A stretch of DNA of 64,000 nucleotides from Clostridium sp. GTDB taxonomy: Bacteria > Cyanobacteriota > Vampirovibrionia > Gastranaerophilales > Gastranaerophilaceae. The DNA is taken from positions 186,001 through 250,000 of the forward strand of contig JAHALR010000001.1 of assembly GCA_018362895.1 (NCBI GenBank), written 5' to 3'. Position numbers and translations under genes: made by a program. Below are positions 26,147 to 34,797 of this stretch, piece after piece (positions within the stretch are counted from its first letter, which is position 1; every line of letters begins with the position of its first letter). The notes under the pieces were generated by a model that was not told the DNA's origin, made no database searches, and saw nothing but the letters and a program-made list of their open reading frames with translations.

Positions 26147-27445
26147 TTATAAATCTATACTCTCTTTACGAACAACAGAACTAAAGCTATCAACCCCAAT
26201 CTCTTGAATAAGAGAAATATAAGCATTGTAATAAACGCCAATTGCACTTATATATTCATTCAATAGTTCCTGATGTGCGTGTTCTATAATAATCAAGCTT
26301 GTCAAAGGTGTTTTACCTTTTTTATATCTCTGTTTTGAAAGTTTTAAGATTTCAGCAGACTCTTTTAAAATTGCATCATAATGTGCTACATTTTCTTTGG
26401 CAATTACAAATTTATCATGATTTGTATGTATAACATTTTTTGTAATATTGATAATAGAATTGTACTCAAGTTGTGCTTTTTCATAATTCAATTTTGCATT
26501 CTTAATTTCAGGAGTATACAAATACAGTGAAGGAATATCTAACCCGGCACCAACAAAAGCACCCGGAGTCCCATCGTGTGCAAAAGCATAACCTCCGGAA
26601 AGATACAAATCCGGGACTCTCTGTTTTGCAGCCACACTAATATCACGCTTTGCTTTAAGAATCTTAGCTTCAGCCATTTTGATATCATAACGATTTTCAA
26701 ATGCAGCAGATTCGAGCTCATCATAACCAGGCAGGTTGATTTCGGCAACAAAACTTCTGTCGAAAAGTGATGTCTCCTTCGTATCATAGAGTGTAAGATT
26801 ATTTTCGAGATTCAGCACCCTGTTAAAATTATATTGTGCTGTTCTTACATTAGCCTTTGCTTTATTAATTTGAATAAGCTGCTTTTTCAGCCTCATATCT
26901 GCTTGCAACAAATCAATTTCATAGTTTTCTGATTTTTTAGGTTTATTTTTTGCTATTTCATATAAGTCTTGAAGAAGTTCTTTTCTCTCCTCCATAATTT
27001 TCAAGTCTGACTTTGCAAGCAAAAGATTAAAATATGATGTTCTTATTCTCAACTTAAGTTTAAACTCATAATCATTGATTTTATTTTCTGTATATGTAAG
27101 TCCTGCTTCAGCAGATTTTTTTCTTGCCCCTCTTTTAGAAATTTCAACAGGCAGCATTAAACCAAATTGAGAAGAGTTTCCTCTGGCAATTCTCCCCATA
27201 AGAAAATTTGATTGAAACTGAGGATTTTTAAGTGCATTTGCTGCTTTTATATCATTTTGTGATATACCAAGATTTTTTCTTTGTTCCTGAAGCTCGATAT
27301 TTCCAACCAGTGCCATTTCCATAGCTTCTTTAAGTCCGATTTTATACTTATCATCCTCAGAATGAGCAAGCTCAGATGAGGTATCAGCAAAAACGCCAAG
27401 CCCTGTAAACAATAATATAGCCAGTGTTATAAAAACCTTTTTCAT
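26147..27445 (-). CDS. Second TolC-family outer-membrane protein (CusC/TolC-like)
   Basis: A 432-residue protein with a cleavable signal peptide (first 20 residues, ending VFAD). The GLKEAMEMALVGNIELQEQRKNL start, NPQFQSNFLMG, and the repeated long-helix pattern with the second half beginning near YDELESAAFENRYDIKMAEAK are characteristic of the outer-membrane efflux family. It differs clearly from the copy at 19125-20534. No adaptor or pump gene is adjacent; it is divergent from the alcohol dehydrogenase. No clear SD. Confidence 0.85.
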   Translation of the reverse strand: MKKVFITLAILLFTGLGVFADTSSELAHSEDDKYKIGLKEAMEMALVGNIELQEQRKNLGISQNDIKAANALKNPQFQSNFLMGRIARGNSSQFGLMLPVEISKRGARKKSAEAGLTYTENKINDYEFKLKLRIRTSYFNLLLAKSDLKIMEERKELLQDLYEIAKNKPKKSENYEIDLLQADMRLKKQLIQINKAKANVRTAQYNFNRVLNLENNLTLYDTKETSLFDRSFVAEINLPGYDELESAAFENRYDIKMAEAKILKAKRDISVAAKQRVPDLYLSGGYAFAHDGTPGAFVGAGLDIPSLYLYTPEIKNAKLNYEKAQLEYNSIINITKNVIHTNHDKFVIAKENVAHYDAILKESAEILKLSKQRYKKGKTPLTSLIIIEHAHQELLNEYISAIGVYYNAYISLIQEIGVDSFSSVVRKESIDL

Positions 27446-27552
27446 ACAGTATTTATTTTAAAATAAAAAATTTTTTTGACAAAATTTTGATATATTTTTG
27501 TGAAAAATAGTGTATTATAGATTTGTAAAGGATAGAAGAGAAAGGACATATT

Positions 27553-28764
27553 ATGTGGGAAAAAGACGTAAAAATTAATGAAATTCAAGAAATTAGAATG
27601 AAGACTAATGTCTTTTTTGGTGTTGGTGCAATAAAAAAAATCGAAGATATAGCTCAAGACCTCAAGAAAAAAGGCATAGATAAAGTTATTGTAATCAGCG
27701 GAAAAGGTGCATACAAAGTCACAGGGGCCTGGGATTATGTAGAAAAAGCCCTCAATAATAATGGAATAGGTTACATAAATTATGCCAAAGTAACACCAAA
27801 TCCTACAACTGCTGCTATTGATGAAGCTGTCGCAATGGCTAAAGAATTCGGAGCAAAAGCAGTTATTGCAATAGGTGGAGGTTCACCGATTGATACAGGC
27901 AAAAGTGTTGCTATTCTTCTCGAATATCCTGAAAAAACAGCTGCCGAACTCTATGAATGGAAGTTCACTGCTGAAAAAGCTGCTCCGATTGTTGCTATCA
28001 ATCTTACACATGGAACAGGCACAGAAGTAAACAGGTTTGCTGTTGCAACACTTCTTGAAAAAAACTTCAAACCTGCAATAGCTTATGATTGCATTTATCC
28101 TTCTTATTCAATCGATGATCCTCAATTAATGACTAAATTATCTAAGAATCAAACCTTATACACATCTATTGATGCAGTTAACCATGTAATTGAAGGAGCA
28201 ACATCAAAAGTAGCTTCTCCTTATTCAATCACTTTAGCAAAAGAGACAATAAGACTCGTTGCCAAATACCTTCCCAAAGCAGCAGAAGATTTGGAAAACC
28301 CGGAATGGAGATATTATCTTTTATATGCATCAATGCTCGGTGGTGTTGGTTTTGACAATGGTATGCTTCATTACACACACGCTCTCGAACATCCGCTCAG
28401 TGCAATAAAACCAGAACTTTCTCATGGTTTAGGTCTGGCTATGTTATTGCCTGCTGTAATTAAAGCAATTTATCCTGATAAAGCAGCTACACTGGCTGAT
28501 ATTCTTGAGCCAATTGCTCCTGGCCTAAAAGGAACACCTGATGAAGCAGACAAAGCAGCCAAAATGGTTGAAAAATGGCTTGCTGATGTAGGAGTTCCTC
28601 AAAAACTTGCTGATGATGGATTTACAGAAGCAGATATAGACAAACTCGTTGATCTTTGTTTTACAACACCTTCTCTTGACCTATTATTAAGCCTTGCTCC
28701 TAACGAAGCAACAAAAGAGCGTGTAAAACAAATTTATGAAGAATCAATGAAGCCTTGCAAATAA
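27553..28764 (+). CDS. Iron-containing alcohol dehydrogenase
   Basis: A 403-residue group III dehydrogenase. The NAD(P)-binding AIGGGSPIDTGKS, the Fe-ligand region (SIDAVNHVIEGATS), HALEHPLSAIKPELSHGLGLAM and normal length support it. It likely reduces an aldehyde (acetaldehyde or butyraldehyde) during fermentation, or oxidises an alcohol. AAAGGA precedes the ATG, and a strong terminator follows, so it is monocistronic. Confidence 0.93.
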   Translation: MWEKDVKINEIQEIRMKTNVFFGVGAIKKIEDIAQDLKKKGIDKVIVISGKGAYKVTGAWDYVEKALNNNGIGYINYAKVTPNPTTAAIDEAVAMAKEFGAKAVIAIGGGSPIDTGKSVAILLEYPEKTAAELYEWKFTAEKAAPIVAINLTHGTGTEVNRFAVATLLEKNFKPAIAYDCIYPSYSIDDPQLMTKLSKNQTLYTSIDAVNHVIEGATSKVASPYSITLAKETIRLVAKYLPKAAEDLENPEWRYYLLYASMLGGVGFDNGMLHYTHALEHPLSAIKPELSHGLGLAMLLPAVIKAIYPDKAATLADILEPIAPGLKGTPDEADKAAKMVEKWLADVGVPQKLADDGFTEADIDKLVDLCFTTPSLDLLLSLAPNEATKERVKQIYEESMKPCK

Positions 28765-28769
28765 AGTAA

Positions 28770-28803
28770 AAAGACCGGTTGAAATTCAACCGGTCTTTTG
28801 TTT
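28770..28803 (+). terminator. Terminator after the alcohol dehydrogenase gene
   Basis: Stem AAGACCGGTTGAA / TTCAACCGGTCTT with almost no loop, followed by TTGTTT on the plus strand. Confidence 0.85.
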
Positions 28804-28825
28804 ATGAAAAGGAAGATGAAAGTTT

Positions 28826-28854
28826 TTGCTAGTATGTATTTAAAATGTTATAAT
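28826..28854 (+). promoter_or_regulatory. Promoter of the leuD-like gene
   Basis: TTGCTA (28826-28831) and TATAAT (28849-28854), 17 bases apart, with an extended -10 TG. The expected start near 28861 leaves only about 13 bases before the ATG at 28874, supporting the later start at 28889. Confidence 0.7.
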
Positions 28855-28888
28855 TTGAAATGTATCTAGTACAATGGAGTGTAATATT

Positions 28889-29389
28889 ATGGAATATAGA
28901 GGCAAAGCATTTAAATTCGGAGACAATATAAGTACAGACCATATTGCCCCGGGGAGGCTATTCCATCTTCGTTCAGATTTAAATGAATTTGCCAAACATG
29001 TTCTTGAAGATGCAGACGAAACTTTTGCTTCAAAAATGAAAAAAGGTGATTTTGTTGTTGCTGGCAACAATTTCGGACTCGGATCTTCAAGAGAACATGC
29101 TCCACAAATTATTAAAATAGCAGGAGTAAGTGCAGTTTTAGCCAAATCATTCGCACGTATATTTTACAGAAATGCAATCAACATAGGTCTTTTGCTGATA
29201 GAATGTGACACAGATAAAATAAATGCACAAGATGAATTGGAAATTGACATAAAAAAAGGTATAGTCAAAAATCTAACTCAAAACACAGAAATAACATTTT
29301 CTCCACTTCCTGAAGTAATGATCAAACTCTTAAATGATGGAGGTTTGATTGAACATTTAAAAAAACATGGTGATTTTGCTCTTGTTTAA
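28889..29389 (+). CDS. 3-isopropylmalate dehydratase small subunit family (LeuD-like)
   Basis: About 166 residues from ATG 28889, which has GGAG nine bases upstream. The aconitase swivel-domain motifs are clear: FGDNISTDHIAPGR, the substrate-binding GNNFGLGSSREHAP, and AKSFARIFYRNAINIGL. The short form is that of bacterial/archaeal two-subunit hydro-lyases (isopropylmalate, homoaconitate or similar). The catalytic large subunit (LeuC) is not in this window, and the gene is single with its own promoter, so the exact substrate is open. Confidence 0.88.
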   Translation: MEYRGKAFKFGDNISTDHIAPGRLFHLRSDLNEFAKHVLEDADETFASKMKKGDFVVAGNNFGLGSSREHAPQIIKIAGVSAVLAKSFARIFYRNAINIGLLLIECDTDKINAQDELEIDIKKGIVKNLTQNTEITFSPLPEVMIKLLNDGGLIEHLKKHGDFALV

Positions 29390-29809
29390 TTAAACTGCCG
29401 AAAGATTTTTTTCATAAGCATCAATTATAAAAGAAGGAAGTCGTCTAAACATTTTGTTTGTATTTGTATCAACAGCAACACATGTGACAGTAGCTGTTAT
29501 ATTTATAATGCCGGTATCTTTGTTTTTTAAAACCTGTTTGAAGACAATTGCACTGGGGCGTAATTCTTCAATATAAGTTTCAAGAATCAAATTGTCATCA
29601 AGTTTTGCTGAAATTTTATATTTTATATTCAACTCAACAACCGGCAAAATGCAACCATCCGCTTGCATCTGTTTTAAATCTAAACCCATAACTTTATCAG
29701 TAAATTCAATTCTGCCTGCTTCAAGCCAGCGCAGATAAGCACCATGCCAAACTACACCGTAAGCATCTGTATCAGCATAATAAACTCTAATTTCATCTAT
29801 ATGTTTCAT
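29390..29809 (-). CDS. Hotdog-fold acyl-CoA thioesterase (YbgC/4-HBT-like)
   Basis: A 139-residue thioesterase. The active-site stretch VYYADTDAYGVVWHGAYLRW then LEAGR contains the catalytic Asp of the YbgC family. Possible substrates are short acyl-CoA or acyl-ACP. GGAGAAG before the ATG. Its stop codon abuts that of the convergent LeuD-like gene without a single spacer base, leaving no room for a terminator. Confidence 0.9.
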   Translation of the reverse strand: MKHIDEIRVYYADTDAYGVVWHGAYLRWLEAGRIEFTDKVMGLDLKQMQADGCILPVVELNIKYKISAKLDDNLILETYIEELRPSAIVFKQVLKNKDTGIINITATVTCVAVDTNTNKMFRRLPSFIIDAYEKNLSAV

Positions 29810-29831
29810 ATCTTCTCCGCTGTTTTACAAA

Positions 29832-31430
29832 TTACGAATCAAACAGACCTTGAATTTTATCAGCAATCTCCTGAGGATCAAGTTCATTTGTAACATTGTT
29901 CAAATCCATTGCAATCTGAAAAAGTTTAGCAGCTTCAACCTTATCACCCTTAATTGCAACAGAACGTCCAAGGTTATAATGTGCCAATGCATAATTAGGG
30001 TTATATTTGATCGCTTTTTCAAAGAGTTCAATAGCATTTTGGACTCTTCCCAAATCATCCAGATAAATAACCCCCAGATTGTTATATGCAATGTCATAAG
30101 TAGAATCATATTTGATAGAAAGCTCATATTCCTTTATTGCTTCATCAATATCACCTTTGCCCCAGTGCAAAAAGCCCAAATTACAATGAATTTTTGCATT
30201 TGTCGGGTCAAGTTCCAGTGCTCTTCTATATACAGTTAAAGCATTGTTGTATTCTTGTTTATCATAAAAAGCACTGCCAAGGTTTATGAATATATCAATG
30301 TCAGTCGGTGTCAAAAGGTAAGCAGACTGATATGCACTAATTGCGGCATCTGTATTTTTTTCAGACTCTTGAAAAACATAACCGAGTGTTTGAGCAATTA
30401 CACTGGTCCATTCCGGTTTTGGATTCAAAGTAATTGCATTTTGATAATACGCAATCGCTTCTTTTGCCTCACCTTTGAGATATAAAATATTCGCCAGATT
30501 ACTGTGATATTCAGCAGCATTTGGTTGTATTTCAATTAATTTTTGATATGACTCAATTGCACTATCCAAATCACCGAGTTCCTCATATACAACACATAAT
30601 GAACGATATGCTGTTATGTTCAAACTATCAAGAATGATAGCCATTTTATATTCCAAAATAGCATCTTCATATCTGCCCATTGCCCTGTATATATCACCTA
30701 AAAGGCAATAAAGAAGGATAAAGCCAGGTGCTTTCTCAAGAGCATCTCTATACAAATCAACAGCTTCATTTATACCATTTCTGGCTACCATAATCCACCC
30801 TTTTACAAGCATAGGCATGAATTGAAGATATGAAATAACTTTGCCGACACCTTTTAACGCTTCTCTATCAAAGGGCAAAGTCAAAAAGGACAATAGCAGT
30901 TCAGTCTGTTTTTTAAGCGTAATTTTAAAACCTTTTACTGTCATAACTCTATAAAGGTTATAACAGAGAAAATGAGCTCTTGAAGAACTGAAAGGCTTGA
31001 GTTTTATTGCTTTTTGAGCAAAATCCATAGCATCAGGGAAATGTGCTTTTTTTGTATGGCAACAAGCAAGCATATAATATGCATTTGCCAGTTTTTCATC
31101 TTTTTCAACAGAGAGATTAAAATAATTTATAGCTCTATCAATTTCATTCTTATAATAAAAAGCCATACCGATTTTATAATAAATTTCAGCAGAATTTATA
31201 TAAGATTCCAACGCTCTTTGATATTCAGTAATAGCCTCATCTATATATTGGCGCGCCTGATGAATATCCAGATGCCATTCTATATACAAATCACCTAAAC
31301 GAACATGCAATTCCGCATTTGTTGGGTCATTTGCCAGTTCTATCTGGCATTTTTCAATAGCCCTTTGTAAACTGCTGTTCGATTTAAAATCATTACTATT
31401 CTTTTTTCTGTGTTGTAGAATTTTGAACAT
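29832..31430 (-). CDS. TPR-repeat protein (about 12 repeats)
   Basis: A 532-residue, mostly soluble protein made of tandem 34-residue tetratricopeptide repeats. Typical units: AEIYYKIGMAFYYKNEIDRA, AEYHSNLANILYLKGEAKEA, AKIHCNLGFLHWGKGDIDEA and YALAHYNLGRSVAIKGDKVE. A short hydrophobic segment in the middle (FMPMLVKGWIMVARNG) breaks the array. No signal peptide. Such proteins act as interaction scaffolds. It is downstream of the PilZ gene on the same strand. Confidence 0.88.
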   Translation of the reverse strand: MFKILQHRKKNSNDFKSNSSLQRAIEKCQIELANDPTNAELHVRLGDLYIEWHLDIHQARQYIDEAITEYQRALESYINSAEIYYKIGMAFYYKNEIDRAINYFNLSVEKDEKLANAYYMLACCHTKKAHFPDAMDFAQKAIKLKPFSSSRAHFLCYNLYRVMTVKGFKITLKKQTELLLSFLTLPFDREALKGVGKVISYLQFMPMLVKGWIMVARNGINEAVDLYRDALEKAPGFILLYCLLGDIYRAMGRYEDAILEYKMAIILDSLNITAYRSLCVVYEELGDLDSAIESYQKLIEIQPNAAEYHSNLANILYLKGEAKEAIAYYQNAITLNPKPEWTSVIAQTLGYVFQESEKNTDAAISAYQSAYLLTPTDIDIFINLGSAFYDKQEYNNALTVYRRALELDPTNAKIHCNLGFLHWGKGDIDEAIKEYELSIKYDSTYDIAYNNLGVIYLDDLGRVQNAIELFEKAIKYNPNYALAHYNLGRSVAIKGDKVEAAKLFQIAMDLNNVTNELDPQEIADKIQGLFDS

Positions 31431-31516
31431 GTTCTTCCGAATCGTTAACTTAAATATATATTAAAATACACAACGTTTTTTTGCAAACTCTCAACATTGG
31501 TATTAACATTGCTTTT

Positions 31517-32131
31517 TTAGTATTTTTTGTTCTGTTCTCTTTCTATTTGGATACATTTTTGAATAATCAAATTTCTGTCTTTTTCACTAATTTGTGTAAA
31601 CTCAAAAAGGTACTCATCTTCTTTATAGAATGCTTTTTTCAAAACAAAACCGCCTATTTTTATCATTGGTTCAAAAGGAGTAAGCCTTAGCTGCGCATTA
31701 AACTCCTGCATATTACTCAAAAGAGTATCGCAGGAAAAGCGCACTCCGCCACCTCCTATGTCAATCGTCATAGTTCTTATATTTCCTTCAGGACGTTCCA
31801 GATATAAATCTGTCATATAAGGCTGTCTGAGATACTTTCTGCGCTGAATAACCTGATGCTCATCATTGAACTCTATAACAAATTTTCCGTCAAAGGGAGA
31901 ATCAAAGACAATTGAATCAATAATCATTATCCCTGAAAATGTATAAATAAAAGCCTTTATTTCCGTACCTTCACAAAGATATGGAACAAACTCTTTTTTT
32001 GATTCAGGAAAGGATAATGTTAACCTATCAAATTCTGGTTTTATAATATAGCAGTCAATTCTGGATTTTCTGCTTCCTGTTTCAAATTCAATTTGAACTT
32101 TGAGTCCTCTTTTTATCGGATTATTAGACAT
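31517..32131 (-). CDS. PilZ-domain protein, YcgR-like
   Basis: A 204-residue protein. The N-terminal half (about 8-90) is a beta domain like the YcgR N-terminus. The PilZ half starts with the c-di-GMP-binding R98-x3-R102 of QRRKYLRQP and continues with DIGGGGVRFS (124-133), where the usual D-x-S-x-x-G has Gly instead of Ser. It would act as a cytoplasmic c-di-GMP receptor; a diguanylate cyclase/phosphodiesterase is encoded at 42652-44544. Lies 14 bases downstream of the M16 pair, so it may share their transcript. Confidence 0.8.
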   Translation of the reverse strand: MSNNPIKRGLKVQIEFETGSRKSRIDCYIIKPEFDRLTLSFPESKKEFVPYLCEGTEIKAFIYTFSGIMIIDSIVFDSPFDGKFVIEFNDEHQVIQRRKYLRQPYMTDLYLERPEGNIRTMTIDIGGGGVRFSCDTLLSNMQEFNAQLRLTPFEPMIKIGGFVLKKAFYKEDEYLFEFTQISEKDRNLIIQKCIQIEREQNKKY

Positions 32132-32145
32132 AATAACTTTATTCC

Positions 32146-33372
32146 CTATATCTGAACCAAATATTCTTCCGGAGCCAAAACTGTCAAAACATAAGGATCT
32201 TTTATACAGAGGTTCGCCACACGCTGTATATCTTCAATTGTAACCTCTTTTATTAATTTAATAAGTTTTTCTTCAAAATCACAGCCTAAACCTTTATCTT
32301 CGTAGAAAGCTATCATACTAGACTGTTGCAAGTTAGTCTCCATAAAGAATTGACGTTTGCCTATCAAATTATTTTTAGCATTTTCAAGTTCAGTTTCGGT
32401 TACAGGAATATTTTTTATTTTCTCAAGTTCTACCTTAAAACCATCCAAACTTGTTTTTATATTTTTAGGTTCAGTTGCAATATAAACATTAAACAATGCA
32501 GCTTTGTCATAAATTTCATAACTGCTTCTTACAACATAAGCCAAACCTTTTTTATCTCTCAGCTCAAGAAACAATCTAGACGACAAACCGCTAGAGCCCA
32601 GCATTGTATTCATAACCATAATAGCAGGATAATCTTTGTCAAAAATAGTCGGCACATGCCAGCCTTGAATAATTTGAGCCTGAGAAGCATCGTTTTTTTC
32701 TATTTTTATAATTTTATTTTCAGTTATTTTTGAATAAGGAATTTTTGATTCCATTTGATTATTCTTAATGTCTGAAAAATATTTTTTTAGCAACATTTTT
32801 ATGTTGTCTTCGTTAAAATCACCAACAACACTTATAACTTTTGATGATTCTGTTATCAATTTTTTGTATACATCAACAACTTCATCTTTAGTAATATAAT
32901 CAATATCTTCCAGAATCTTTGTATAGGTATGACCGTAAGGATGATTTTCATATATGTTTTTATAAAATCCATCCATAGCTTTTGACTTAGGTTCATCAAG
33001 TTCAGCCTGAATTTCTCCCTTAAGTTTTATAACCTCTTTTTCAAAGTCATCAAAAGTTGAGTTTTTAATTATGTCAGAAAGGATTTCGAGACCTTTTTCA
33101 AAATCTTCATTAAGACATTGAAGTTTGAATCTGATGAAATCCTGTTTCATTTCACTGTAACAATCAATGGCATTTTCATCCAATTCTTGAGCAAGTTTTT
33201 CAGCAGGTCTGTTTCTTGTGCCTTGCAAAAACAATCTATTCAAAAGAGTGTATAGTCCCGCTTTTTTTTCTGGCTCCTCAATTTTGAAATAAAAACACAT
33301 AGCGTGTCTCGGAGTATTTTTATTTTCCTTAAGAACTAAAGGTATGTCATTTTCTAATATTATTTTTTTCAT
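32146..33372 (-). CDS. M16-family peptidase homologue, inactive subunit
   Basis: A 408-residue M16 protein without the zinc motif: the HxxEH position reads LLNRLFLQGT. It retains the fold and the C-terminal R...Y pair (GLAYVVRSSYEIYD) that contributes to substrate binding in inactive subunits of two-chain M16B peptidases. It follows the active subunit by 3 bases, so the two likely form a heterodimer. AAGGAT precedes the ATG. Confidence 0.87.
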   Translation of the reverse strand: MKKIILENDIPLVLKENKNTPRHAMCFYFKIEEPEKKAGLYTLLNRLFLQGTRNRPAEKLAQELDENAIDCYSEMKQDFIRFKLQCLNEDFEKGLEILSDIIKNSTFDDFEKEVIKLKGEIQAELDEPKSKAMDGFYKNIYENHPYGHTYTKILEDIDYITKDEVVDVYKKLITESSKVISVVGDFNEDNIKMLLKKYFSDIKNNQMESKIPYSKITENKIIKIEKNDASQAQIIQGWHVPTIFDKDYPAIMVMNTMLGSSGLSSRLFLELRDKKGLAYVVRSSYEIYDKAALFNVYIATEPKNIKTSLDGFKVELEKIKNIPVTETELENAKNNLIGKRQFFMETNLQQSSMIAFYEDKGLGCDFEEKLIKLIKEVTIEDIQRVANLCIKDPYVLTVLAPEEYLVQI

Positions 33373-33375
33373 TTT

Positions 33376-34713
33376 TTATCCTTCCGGTAATAAAACTGCT
33401 GTCACGGAGTTATTCAAAGACAAATATTTTTTCACTGTCTCTTTTACATCGTTTATTGAATAAGAATCTAACTCTTCAAGATACTTTTCAACCAGATCCA
33501 GATTATTGCAAACTGTCATATAATATCCTATATTTTCAGCAATATCAGAAACAGTTTCAGAACTTTCAGCAAATCTGGCTTTGAGTTTTTTCTTTGCTTT
33601 ATTAAATTCCTGTTGTGTAATATCACCATCAAGAATTTTTTGTATTTCTACTTTTATCAAGTCCAGAGCTTCATCTTTTTTATCTGCCTTAAAGTTTGCC
33701 TGAACAAAGAAATTTGCACCATCTTTAAAATTGTAAAAATCAGTTGTTACAATGTTGAAAACAGGGTCTTTGGCTTTTTCTATAAGGTTTTGATACATTC
33801 TTGAACTTTGCCCTTCACCGGTAATAACATTTATAATTTCAAGCCCAATATTTTCTTTTACATTACAAGCTTCTGGTCCTAGCCAGCCGGTAATAACAAA
33901 ACCCGTGTTTATTTTACCTTTAAGTTCTATATATTTTGGCTCTTTTACCGGCTCATCAATCTTATGTTTAGGATTTTCAAAATTTTCTCGACCTTTAAAG
34001 TCAAATTCCCTCATAACTTTTTCAAGAACCGCTTCATGATTAAAATCACCAACAACAATAGTTGTTATGTTATTTGGTGTATAGTGAGTCCTGTAATAGT
34101 TCAAAATAGTTTCTCTCGGTATAGAGGCAATCGTTTCAGGGAAGCCTATTACATCCCTTCTGTAAGGATGCTTACTGTACATATTTGCATTAACTGCATT
34201 ATAAACCTTTGTCCAAGGCTGATCCTGTCTCATCCTGATTTCTTCAATAACAACATGACGTTCTCTTTTTTGCGAAACAGAATCATCTCCAAATTTGAAA
34301 GCAGGCCCTATTTCATCCTCTGGAATAACAGGATCAAGCATCATATCAGCATGCAGTTCAATTGCTTCTTTAAAATAAGCTCCATCAGGTCCTTTGGGCA
34401 GAGTTACATAATAAAAAGTGTAATCTTTCCATGTTGCAGCATTTACAATAGCACCCTTAGATTCAAGAGTTTTGTCAAAATAACCGGCCTTATGTTTGTG
34501 AGTTCCCTTAAACATTAAATGTTCCAAAAAGTGAGAAATGCCGTTATTTTCATCTGTTTCATTTATAGAACCTGTTTTAACCCAGCTTGAAATATTAACA
34601 AGTCCGCCTTCTTTATGAGCAAGAACAATTTTGTGACCGCATTCCCTCTCATAAATTTCAACAGGTCTGGTCAAATATGGGTATTTTATTTCTGTTTTTA
34701 TCGTTTTTTCCAC
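33376..34713 (-). CDS. M16-family zinc peptidase, active subunit
   Basis: A 445-residue peptidase (insulinase/processing-peptidase family). Zinc site: H61-F-L-E64-H65 (inverted HxxEH), with the third ligand in VIEEIRMRQ (Glu near 157-158). Other marks: GSINETDENNGISHFLEHLMF, YYRTHYTPNNITTIVVGDF, and the C-terminal half (GQSSRMYQNLIE). No signal peptide, so cytoplasmic. It starts at GTG with GAGG upstream. Together with the downstream inactive homologue it resembles bacterial two-subunit M16B peptidases of unknown substrate. Confidence 0.92.
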   Translation of the reverse strand: MEKTIKTEIKYPYLTRPVEIYERECGHKIVLAHKEGGLVNISSWVKTGSINETDENNGISHFLEHLMFKGTHKHKAGYFDKTLESKGAIVNAATWKDYTFYYVTLPKGPDGAYFKEAIELHADMMLDPVIPEDEIGPAFKFGDDSVSQKRERHVVIEEIRMRQDQPWTKVYNAVNANMYSKHPYRRDVIGFPETIASIPRETILNYYRTHYTPNNITTIVVGDFNHEAVLEKVMREFDFKGRENFENPKHKIDEPVKEPKYIELKGKINTGFVITGWLGPEACNVKENIGLEIINVITGEGQSSRMYQNLIEKAKDPVFNIVTTDFYNFKDGANFFVQANFKADKKDEALDLIKVEIQKILDGDITQQEFNKAKKKLKARFAESSETVSDIAENIGYYMTVCNNLDLVEKYLEELDSYSINDVKETVKKYLSLNNSVTAVLLPEG

Positions 34714-34797
34714 GTGTATACCTCAAAGTTTACAATATTAACAGTGATATTGTAACAGATAACAGTAGTCTTTACACGTATATACGGTGTATTTTGA

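Noticed and set aside
33964..34518. 184-residue plus-strand open frame
   Set aside because: Lies opposite the active M16 peptidase gene, whose zinc motif proves the other strand. Composition is shadow-like.
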